Source: Cerioporus squamosus (taxonomy: Eukaryota > Basidiomycota > Agaricomycetes > Polyporales > Polyporaceae). Taken from it: a stretch of 10,480 nt of DNA. The DNA lies in NCBI GenBank assembly GCA_022592435.1, contig JABYQS010000967.1:1-10480 (forward strand). Direction: 5' to 3'. Shown here piece by piece: positions 1 through 8,620 of the stretch (positions are counted from its first letter, which is position 1; every line of letters begins with the position of its first letter). Below the pieces are notes generated by a model. The model was not told where the DNA came from. It searched no databases and saw only the letters and a list, made by a program, of their open reading frames with translations. The translations under genes were made by a program, and so were the position numbers.

Positions 1-2722
1 TCTGCGTCCCAGAGGTCTATTGTGACCAACCAGGAGGTATTTGACTTCCTGGAGAGTGCCGCACGCAAGTACGGCATCGAGTTCTGGAAACCTGGCTCTG
101 GCATCATCCACCAGATTGTGCTTGAGAACTACGCCGCACCAGGAATGCTCATGTGAGTTCAGGGTCTCCCCACCTCGTTCTGGCAGGCAAGCTGACGATC
201 CGTTTGTAGGCTCGGCACAGGTATGTTCAAAACTCAGGTGAAGTGCGCGCAGAGTGAAATAATCGCGCCTAGATTCGCATACGCCCAACGCCGGAGGACT
301 TGGCATGCTCGCGATTGGAGTGGGGGGAGCTGACGCTGTCGACGCTTTGACTGGCACTCCTTGGGAGCTCAAGGCACCCAAGATTATTGGTGCGTATGTT
401 CTCTGCGCGGCGTAGGCTACCAACCTGACGCTTGCCCTAAAGGTGTGCACCTCACGGGACAGATGAATGGATGGACTACTCCCAAGGACCTTATCCTCCA
501 TCTCGCGGGCAAACTAACTGTTCGGGTCCGTAAAGCTGTCCTATCGCCAGGCTCGTCCAGCATTAACGATCTCGCTTCTGACAGGGAGGCACCGGAGCAA
601 TCCTCGAGTACTTCGGTCCGGAGTTTTCAACCAGTCTTGTACAGGTGAGCCGCCTCTCAGCTTTGCGTTGTCTTGAAAACCTTTCGACGAGCTTGGTTCA
701 GGTTTGGCTACTGTCGCGAACATGGGCGCCGAGGTCGGTGCCACAACATCCACCTTCCCGTATACTCCTGGCATGCGGGCCTACCTTCAAGCTACTGGCC
801 GCGCGCCCGTTGCACGCGCCGCGGACCAGGCTGCAGCAAGCGGATTCCTTGCCGCGGATGAGGGCGCTGAGTATGACGAGTTGATCCAAATCGTAGGTCA
901 TGGCTGGCGCGCCTCCTTTGACACTCACTGACATGCCGTCTTTGAAGAACCTGTCTGAACTGGAGCCCACCATCAACGGCCCGTTCACTCCCGATCTGGC
1001 TACCCCGCTCTCCAAGTTCGGCTCGTTCGTAAAGGAACAAGGCTGGAAGGACGAATTGTCCGCTGCTCTCATTGGCTCTTGCACGAACAGTTCGTATGAG
1101 GATATGACTAGCGTTGCCGACCTTGCTCATCAGGCGAAGAAGGCTGGTCTGAAGACCCAGGTGAGTCTTGTCTAGAGAGAACCTCGAAAACTGGGGTCAT
1201 AACGGACCACGCAACAGGTTCCTTTCCTCTGCACTCCGGGTTCCGAACAGATCCGTGCGACGATCGAGCGTGACCAGATCACCAGCGAGCTCGAGGACGT
1301 CGGTGCTACCGTATTGGCGAATGCATGCGGTCCTTGCATCGGCCAGGTATGTTGTGTGGCTATTCGCCGAGTATGGCCTTGGCTAACACGGCATCACAGT
1401 GGAAGCGCGAAGACAAGCAGGGCGAAGAGAATGGTGAGCGTTATTTTCTACGCCGCATAACCCATTAACTCACTCGTTCCGGCATAGCGATCTTGACGTC
1501 GTTCAACCGTAACTTCAAGTCCCGGAACGACGGCAACAGGTTGACGATGAACTTCCTCGCCTCACCCACAGTTGTGACCGCGATGGCGTTCTCCGGCAAG
1601 CTCTCCTTCAACCCGATGACCGACTCGATCACGACCCCTTCCGGCGAATCCTTCCGCTTCTCTCCTCCGCGTGGCCGGGACCTGCCCGAGGCGGGCTTCA
1701 CCCCAGGCGAGACGAGCTACTACCCGAAGCCCATGCCCGAGCCTCAGCCAGAGACGGAGATCGTCATACGGCCTGATTCGCAGCGGCTGGAGATCCTTGC
1801 GCCCTTCCCGAGCCACTTTGGTGAGGGCTCGGGCAACAACCGGGGCCTCGAGCTTCCGCCGCTCAAGGTTCTCATGCGCGTGCGGGGCAAGTGCACCACG
1901 GACCACATCTCCGCTGCCGTGGGTGTCTCCGAGTACGGTCATGCTCCTGGATGCAAACTGACATCTTCGTGCAGGGGCCTTGGCTCAAGTACAAGGGCCA
2001 CTTGACGAACATCTCCGAGAACCTCCGTACGTCTCTCATTCCAGGTTTACGTGACAGTAACTGATTCATACTCATCCTCGCAGTAATCACCGCTGTCAAT
2101 GACGAGGGCGGCGAGGTTAACGTCGCGTTCGACCATGAGCATGGCCCGTCGGAGTCGGAGACTGATACTATTCCCGCCGTCGCGAAGCGCCTCAAGGCTC
2201 GCAAGCAACCGTGGGCGTTGGTCGTCGACGAGAACTACGGCGAGGGCAGTGCCCGTGAGCACGCAGCGTTACAGCCCAGGTTCTACGGTACGCACATATA
2301 GTCATCATTGTCTGTTGCGATAAGTCAAGACTCATATTCTCGTGATAGGTTGTGCGGCCATCGTCGCTCGGTCGTTCGCCCGTATCCATGAGACCAATCT
2401 CAAGGTATGTCTGCCCCCTAACACATCTGCTCCGATACTCAACCGTTCCTCTCTGCAGAAACAAGGCATTCTGCCCCTGTGGTTCGTCGATAAGGCCGAT
2501 TACAGCCGCATCGGCTCCGGGGACGTTATCGAGACGCTTGGGCTTGCGGACCTCCTCGAGGGCAAGGCAGACGCTTCCATCCGGCTGCGGGTAACGCGTA
2601 GGAACGGCGAGCAGTTCGAGATCCCTGTGCGCCACACGATGTCTGCCGACCAGCTGAAATGGCTTCGCGCGGGCTCTGCGCTCAATCACATCCGTGCGCA
2701 GATCACTGCCGGAGGGAAGTAG
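1..2722 (+). CDS. ACO2: Mitochondrial aconitase family, Aco2-like; 5' partial, frame broken by one base
   Basis: Aconitase isomerises citrate to isocitrate in the mitochondrial matrix; Aco2 paralogues in yeasts are linked to the homocitrate-to-homoaconitate step of lysine synthesis. Exons: <1-152, 210-220, 273-389, 443-525, 585-644, 702-892, 948-1160, 1218-1346, 1400-1433, 1488-1918, 1975-2026, 2084-2287, 2349-2404, 2459-2722; all introns are GT...AG, 52-61 nt. Visible motifs: [24 protein letters not shown] and NACGPCIGQ (the three cysteines of the 4Fe-4S cluster), [46 protein letters not shown]. About 665 residues are present; roughly the first 120 of a usual 780-790, with the targeting peptide, lie outside. 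The exons sum to 1997 nt, one short of a multiple of three, because exon 585-644 changes frame internally. Aco2 rather than Aco1 is my judgement from family memory (TSFNRNF...RNDGN..TMNF, GSARE, HTMSADQ). Confidence 0.93.
210..220 (+). other. 11-nt microexon of the aconitase gene
   Basis: The exon is bounded by an upstream tttgtag acceptor and a gtatgt donor. It supplies the last base of a Met codon, Leu-Gly-Thr, and the first base of the Asp codon, completing the conserved MLGTDSHTPN segment between exons 1-152 and 273-389. The flanking introns are 57 and 52 nt, the usual size here. Without it the frame shifts and the substrate-binding loop is lost. Confidence 0.9.
615..623 (+). other. Apparent 1-base deletion (frameshift) inside aconitase exon 5
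   Basis: Upstream of this point the exon reads [12 protein letters not shown] in the frame fixed by the previous exons. Downstream the family's SCTG motif, and its join to the next exon ([12 protein letters not shown]), lie in a different frame. One extra G in the CCGG run at 618-621 would join both halves into a family-like GPGV...SCTG stretch. As given, the reading continues into the wrong frame and stops at 882-884. No splice change repairs it, because both frames lie within one exon. A sequencing or assembly slip in a short G run is the simplest cause; a real null allele is the alternative. Confidence 0.85.
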
Positions 2723-2817
2723 GCAAGATATATGCGGGGCTTCAGCAGGAGCCTAGGTTGGTCAGGTCTTGCGGAAAAGTATCTACTAGTAATGTACGAT
2801 CCAGAACTACTATTGGG
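2723..2817. terminator. Shared 3' region between convergent aconitase and MSH1 genes
   Basis: Only 95 bp separate the two stop codons (TAG at 2720-2722 on plus; TAA read from 2820-2818 on minus). Both 3' ends must form here or run into the neighbour, so the two transcripts probably overlap tail to tail. I see no AATAAA signal. Short AT-rich patches (around 2727-2733 and 2777-2795) are the only candidates for end-processing elements. The overlap is inferred from spacing alone. Confidence 0.5.
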
Positions 2818-5800
2818 TTATCCGTTTGCTTCATCGACGGACGTCTGTGCCAGTGTTTGACCCAATATCCGCAGGCCATGCTCATGATCGGCTCGTTCCG
2901 CCGACCGTTTCTTCAACCACGCCAAGGCGGAACGCGCCACCTCTACAGCAGAGTCGGGCATCCCAGCAAGCTGCGCGACCTTCAGTCCATGGCTGTCTCG
3001 GTTGACACCAGGGTTCACGCGATAGGAATAGGTGAAGTAGCCAGGCTAGGGATCGACGTCAGCAACATTCAACGTTGTGTTTCCATGCACAGTTGCACAC
3101 ACCTCAACTTCGTCGATGCCCGTACAGAAGAACGCGACCTTCGAGAACGGACCTTGACCCTTGTGTTCGGCGGGATCGTGCCCTAGCATCTCCGCGAGTT
3201 CGTGGAAGTGCGTGGCGAACATTGCCTTGCAGCCGTTGACGGACAGCAGGTGGTGTACGGTAGCGAACGCTATGGCCAGACCGTCATCTACAGTTGTCCC
3301 GCGACCAACCTCGTCCATGATGACCTGGAAGATATCATGAAACCTGAGCTACAGAAAGTAGGGGTGCAGAACGTACCAAGCTGTTAGCGGTCGCCCGTCG
3401 CAAGATATCGCTGGCCTCCAGCATCTCCACCATGAACGTGCTCCGATCTCGGAAAAGGTCGTCCTTGGCACCCACCCTGGAGAAGACACGGTCTATGATC
3501 CCGATTTCGGCCGAGTCTGCGGGAACGAACGACCCTGTCTGTGCGAGGATTGCGATGAGTGCAGTCTGCCGGAGCAGCGTCGACTTTCCTGCCATGTTTG
3601 GGCCGGTTATGACGTGAAGGTGCGAGTCGGGAGTGAAGGTGACCGTGTTGGGTGTGAAGCCCCTCCCAGAGGTGAGAAGGCCAAGCTCCACTGTGGGATG
3701 GCGGCCGTTGACGACATGATAAGACGTGCTATCAACAGCGTATGAGCAGGATGCATACGGGGAAGGGTGGGTATGCTTACCCTTCTGAGACCTGCGGCCG
3801 CACAAAGCGCATCTCGATCGCGAGGTTTGCAAACGCTAGGGTCACATCCAGCTCGTCGATGATACGGGCGTTGCTCCTGAGGTCAACCACATGGGTAATC
3901 ACCTATTAGCTGGTAAGTCTCTGTCGAATCAATGGCAGTGCAACATAGAGACTGACCTCGTTCCGTAGTATCTCATACGCTTCTCGCTCGGCCAGAGTGA
4001 TGGCTAGGGCAGTTTCACTAATCTGCGTTCCCAACTGAGACCACCCCTACCCAAAAGAACTTATTAGACCAAACATGCGTCACAGTTGCGATGCCATCTT
4101 ACCTTGTGGAAGTAAGTACAGGTCGAGCCACTTTCCGCCAAGCTGATGAAGTCCTTGTCGTCTCTGAGCTGTGACGCCTCTCTCTTCCGCAAGACGTGCA
4201 CATGCATGCCTTGACCTGGAGACGCACGAAGGGTCAAAGAGGGGGCATCTGTCAAGCGTGCTACGTTAGTCAAAGCGATGTAATCTTGCGTTGAGCCACT
4301 TTACCGTAGGTGACCTGCAACCGGCGTTCAAGAAGATCCTTCTCTGCCAGCAGAGTTTGGAGAGTTTTATGCAAGTAAGTGAGATGTTCGGAGAACCTGA
4401 CAGCCTGTTCAGCGATTGACGACACTATCAACCGGTGTGTGTTCTTACTCAGGCTTGATCATCCGATCCGTGATTCCCAGTGGATTGCGTGGGTCACGCA
4501 CAGGCATGGGTGTCACCGAGGAAGGCAATTCGTCAGACGGAGGGTCGCCCTCTGAGATGGTGGACTCCCGTGCGACGAGCGCTGTACGGATTCGCCCCGC
4601 AAGGCCGTCAAGGTCGTTCAACCTCTCCATCAGTGCGCCGATGCTCCTCCACTCCTCTGCATTGACCGTCTCGCCTCCTCGTTCGTCCATTCGTCTCTCC
4701 ATGAGGATCCTCTCCTTGATTGAAGACCAGCTATCGATTGTCGCGCAGATAGCAGTGAGGTCCTGGAAGGTCCCACGGCCAAGGAGGAACTTCTGGACGA
4801 TACGGGTGGCGTCCTCTGCGTCACGGAGGTTCTGCACCAGATCCTGACGGAGAAAAGGACGAGCATGGAAGAAAGCGACCAATGACTGACGAGCGTTGAT
4901 CTCTGTGACGGATGTACTGGGCGAACCTGCATGTCCGACGATGAGCATGGCGTTCCAGCTTATAACGAGGGGACTCACATAGCCAGCGCGCAAGTAAGCG
5001 AGTGCCGCTCGACGTGACTGTCCGCTTGATGACACTGAGAAGACTGCCAGCTGCACCACCTTCGCGCATGCCTTCGCGAATCTCGAGAGCCTTCACGGTA
5101 TGAGAGTCAATCTGCATCCTGCAGCTGTAGGACTCCCGACTGGGCGCACTGAGGGAAGGCATGTGTTCCAGCAGGTTCGCGTGCATGAACCCTGTGAGAA
5201 GCTCGACCGCCCCACTCTCCTCCGCTGAAAGCGAAGTAGGAAGAATCTCCTTCGACGCTGCTATCTGGGAGGTGACATCGTCTGGGCTCAGGTCTTCCGC
5301 AGCAGCAGCGGTAGGTGCTTCATCCAGCTTCTCCGGTAGAGTGAAGTGGGACACGAAGTAGTTCTCCTCAGAAACGGCCTTGCGTATAGGATTACGCTCG
5401 TCGAGCCGCTCGTCTAGGATAACTTCCCTAGGGCTGATGCGCACAAGCTCATCCTGGACAGCGCCCACGGTCGTGCGTTTTGTGTAGAATTCTCCGGTAG
5501 ATACGTCGATCCAAGCCAGACCCACCGCAGAGGACGAGGTACACGGTGTCAAAGATGCCTTCGCCTCCTGGCTAGAAGGGGTGGAGGCGGATTCCGCGGC
5601 GGCGATGGAGAGTAAATAGTTGTTTTCATAGGGATTCAAGAACGGTTCGTCGATGAGGGTCCCGGGGGTGACTATCCTCACAACCCGTCTGTCAAACCCA
5701 CCCTTTGCCCCAAGAGACAGGCTGCGGGGGAACTCCTCGCACATTGCCACGAAACGATTGTGCTGCTGGACGAGTACCTTCAGGTACTTATTGAGCTGCA

Positions 5801-6692
5801 CGAGGGGGAAACCACACATGAGGATGCGTTGACCGCCCCATGACTTCTTGGTGAGTTTGATGTTCAACAGGCGGGAGACCTCTGCCGCCTGGTCAAAGTA
5901 GGACTAGACAGAACGTTGTCAGCCAGGCTTTAACCGACATGTCCGCGCGGACCGACCTCGTAGAACTGTCCAACACGGGTAAGCAAGATGCAGTGGGGAT
6001 ATCTGGCCAAGTTCTCCAGGACCTCCGTGGCTAGGGGTGTATTTGGAGGATCCGGAACCGACTCTGAATTATTACTGATCATTATTGCGGCCACAAGAAC
6101 CACATGAACGAGGGTACCTTCAGTCGATTGTGCTGCAGTTCGACGTTTTCGTCTGCCCCTCGGTACAGCGTCACTTGTAGGCGTGTCTGAGAGTACTTCT
6201 GTCGCCTCCGAGCTTGCATCCACAACCTTGATGCGTCTCCTTCTTTGTTTGCTAGTCGACGACAACTGTAAATGTGGTTGCAAGAGCGGGTCTGGCCCCT
6301 TTACGCAATCATATGCTTGTTCGGGGGCTGGGTTACACGCCTCTTCTGCTGGCACAGGCAAACCCGTCGGGATGTCGGTGTTAGAGTGATATATTGACGT
6401 GTGCAGGGAGGTGCGCACGTATAGAAGTAGGGACATGCTCGTACGCGACTTTTATCTCCCTAAGTCCGCCATTCCATTCCCCGAGCGGAGCAGCAGTGGT
6501 GCCGTCTGGGAAAACGCGTGCTGTCGGGAGTTCCGCGTACTTCTTCTTGGTCACCTTCGGTTTCTTGAGTGAGGGCCCATCTCCGGCAGAGGGAGAGGAG
6601 AGAGCATTCGACGATGAGATATGTCTTGCAAAATGAAGAACAATGGACCTCCTAGCGCAGCATGCAATGGAAGAGGAGGGAGCCGCGAGCAT
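2818..6692 (-). CDS. MSH1: Mitochondrial DNA mismatch-repair ATPase MSH1 (MutS family)
   Basis: MSH1 binds mismatches in mitochondrial DNA and supports mtDNA stability. Exons on the minus strand: 6692-6419, 6348-6118, 6063-5957, 5903-4979, 4926-4449, 4396-4305, 4248-4103, 4046-3957, 3902-3781, 3728-3377, 3324-3103, 3045-2818. They total 3267 nt, exactly in frame, for 1088 residues (yeast Msh1 is about 960). The N-terminus ([16 protein letters not shown], then FARHISSS) is basic, Ser-rich and free of acidic residues, as in a mitochondrial presequence. Then come a low-complexity linker with KQRRRR and RGRRKRR, the mismatch-reading FYE at 202-204, the [12 protein letters not shown] and [20 protein letters not shown] regions typical of fungal MSH1, Walker [10 protein letters not shown] at 864-872, Walker B with D943-E944 (MDEVGRGTT), FATHFHE, and the C-terminal [16 protein letters not shown]. 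The first intron is the least certain. An in-frame ATG at 6758 would add 22 residues. Confidence 0.94.
6064..6117 (-). other. MSH1 intron 2, 54 nt, frame-preserving
   Basis: Donor gtaccc and acceptor ttcag enclose 54 nt, the typical size here, splitting a Glu codon (G|AG). The stretch contains no stop in the coding frame, so retention would add 18 mostly hydrophobic residues (including [13 protein letters not shown]) just before the mismatch-binding domain. That composition is unlike the polar linker on both sides, which argues for splicing. Confidence 0.7.
6349..6418 (-). other. MSH1 intron 1, boundaries uncertain
   Basis: An intron is required because the first exon's frame meets a TAA near 6380. 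The phase-consistent choice is donor gtgcgc (rc of 6413-6418) to acceptor tgccag (ag at 6350-6349), 70 nt, with a branch-like ctaac about 30 nt before the acceptor. A 58-nt alternative (donor gtcaat, acceptor 12 nt further on) also keeps the frame. The choice alters only residues in the variable linker. Confidence 0.55.
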
Positions 6693-6904
6693 GTACGCAG
6701 GGAAGGGCCACGGCGAGGATGGCAGAGGCGGAATGGAACGACCTCGGGCGCCTCCCATGCACGCACAGACGCAGAGAAGCGCCCGCCTAGAGGGCGGAGT
6801 TTGAAGCCGCCAGCGACCCAACCTGCCTTCGTGTTCCTCCTCGAAAAAGCGGTCGCCGTCGTCCAGGTCGTCTCTCTCGCATCTCCCTCCATCCTCCACA
6901 CATC
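6693..6904. promoter_or_regulatory. Divergent promoter region between MSH1 and septin CDC11
   Basis: Only 212 bp separate the two start codons, so both promoters and both 5' leaders must lie here. On the septin side the last 35 nt or so before the ATG (about 6869-6904) are strongly pyrimidine-rich, as is common just upstream of fungal starts, and the septin ATG has A at -3. A short GC inverted repeat, CCGCC...GGCGG, lies near 6783-6797. No clear TATA box or CCAAT box is seen on either strand. Confidence 0.6.
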
Positions 6905-8620
6905 ATGTCGTTCGCTGGCACACGCAGGGGCAACAAGGTCAAGAAGGGTGTCCAGTTCACCCTCATGGTAGTCGGTACGTCCTTTCGCGCCCAACCGCCT
7001 GCCACGGACGTTCTCGTCCATGCGCGTCGCGTGTCCGCATCCCCGCCCCCACACAAGACTGACGGTAGTTTGGCTGTATAGGTGCTTCTGGCACTGGACG
7101 CACCACCTTCGTGAACACGCTCTGTGAGTCTGAGGTGCTCCCGCACAAGGTCTGCGACAGCCCCGAGACTGCGCACGTCGAGGAGGGCATCAGGATCAAG
7201 CCCGTCAACGTTGGTGTGTATAAACGTATGCTACACGCGCATGGTTTGTCCCTGATGACCGTGCATAGAACTCGAGGAGGACGGTGTCCGCATTGCCCTC
7301 ACCATCGTTGACACCCCCGGGTTTGGCGACAACATTGACAACGAGTTCGCGTACGTATCCACGCTGGCTGCGTTGCCAGTCGAGCAACCGAATAACCATA
7401 TCTCGACAGCTTCCAGGAGATCGTCGGCCACCTCGAGCGTCAGTACGATGACATTCTCTCTGAGGAGTCTCGTATCAAGCGTAACCCTCGCTTCCGGGAC
7501 AACCGTATTCACGCTCTCCTCTACTTCATCCCTCCCACTGGTCACGCGTACGTTTCATCCTGACTGCGTCTTCTGCATGCGAGCTAACTTAGAGCCTCGT
7601 AGTCTGAGGGAGATGGACATTGAGCTCATGCGCCGCCTTTCTCCCCGTTGCAATGTCATTCCTGTCATTGGCAAGGCCGATTCCCTCACGCCGAGTGAAC
7701 TCCGCGGTTTCAAGAAGCGGGTAAGTGTCTAATGGTAGAGTCCCAGCGGCTGCTGTCGCTAATTTAAGGCGCGACTAGATCATGGAAGACATTGAGTACT
7801 ACGACATCCCGGTGTACAACTTCCCTTACGACATCGAGGAGGATGACGAGGACACCATCCAGGACAATAGCGAGCTTCGCGTGCGTTTGTTCTCAGTGTT
7901 TCACGGGCGACGTTTCCTCTGACATGTGGTGCAGGCCATGATGCCGTTCTCCATCATCGGCTCTGAGGAGGAGATTGAGATCGACGGTCAGCCCGTCCGT
8001 GCCAGGATCTACCCGTGGGGTGTTGCGGAGGTCGACAACCCGAAGCACTGTGACTTCAGCCGTCTCAGGGGCGCTCTGCTCAAGTGAGTTTGATCGTCCA
8101 GAGTTATGTCAGGCAGTAGACTGAGAAGTTGGTTATAGCACTCACTTGGCCGACCTGAAGGCTCTCACCCACGACGTCCTTTACGAGACCTACCGTACTG
8201 AGAAGCTCTCCAGGACCGTCCACTCCGATACCCAGTACGTAACTTCTTCTTCCACAAGTATGCTTCTCTAACAAAGATGTCGCAGGGACTCCTCCATTCT
8301 TCCGGAGGAGCTTGCGAGCCAGAGTGTTCGCCTCAAGGAGGAGCAGCTCCGCAGGGAGGAGGAGAAGGTCTGCAGCATATTACCTATGCGTCTTCGACAG
8401 CTTCCTAATGCGTTACTTTTCTTCCACAGTTGCGCGAGATCGAGCTTCGTGTCCAGCGTGAGATCAACGAGAAGAGGCAGGAACTGTTGGCGAAGGAGGA
8501 ATCGCTCAGGTGAGTGTTTGCTTAAGCCAATATGAAAGCTGGGGTGCTGATGTCATGATCCTCAGGAATCTCGAGAGCCGGCTTGCTGCGCAGGGTTCAC
8601 AGTCGGAGTTCCGCGATTGA
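6905..8620 (+). CDS. CDC11: Septin, Cdc11/AspA group
   Basis: Septins are GTP-binding proteins that form rods and filaments at the bud neck, septum and hyphal cortex; Cdc11-type subunits usually cap the rod in fungi. Exons: 6905-6974, 7082-7213, 7269-7350, 7410-7547, 7603-7720, 7779-7880, 7935-8083, 8139-8234, 8286-8367, 8430-8509, 8566-8620. They sum to 1104 nt, 367 residues. A basic stretch (TRRGNKVKKG, residues 6-15) fits the membrane-lipid-binding region. The P-loop is GASGTGRTT at 24-32, with Arg where other GTPases have Lys; this is a Cdc11-group trait. G3 is DTPGFGD at 82-88 and the G4-type motif is GKAD at 164-167. The septin-specific YPWGV segment follows, then a charged heptad-rich coiled coil over about the last 65 residues. 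It shares a promoter region with MSH1. Cdc3, Cdc10 and Cdc12 are excluded by the P-loop and flanking residues. Confidence 0.95.
6975..7081 (+). other. Unusually long first intron of the septin gene
   Basis: At 107 nt this is about twice the length of the other nine introns in the gene (51-62 nt). It has a strong gtacgt donor, a gactgac branch-like sequence and a ctgtatag acceptor. It interrupts the codon of the first P-loop glycine. The extra length is a GC- and pyrimidine-rich stretch, which could hold regulatory sequence; that is inference. Confidence 0.85.

Noticed and set aside
1562..1942. Open minus-strand frame of 126 codons inside the aconitase gene
   Set aside because: It mirrors the largest aconitase exon, has no recognisable protein motif, and its openness follows from GC-rich codon use on the other strand.
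4416..4847. Open plus-strand frame of 143 codons opposite MSH1
   Set aside because: It is antisense to a well-supported MSH1 exon with family-like sequence; the Ser/Arg-rich translation is typical of a shadow frame.
2818..6692. Could the MutS homologue be nuclear MSH2, MSH3 or MSH6?
   Set aside because: The presequence-like N-terminus and the SYFDQA...[11 protein letters not shown] and [27 protein letters not shown] regions match MSH1. MSH2 lacks the FYE motif, and no PCNA-binding N-terminus of MSH3/MSH6 type is seen. The GIY-YIG tail of plant MSH1 is absent, as expected for fungi.
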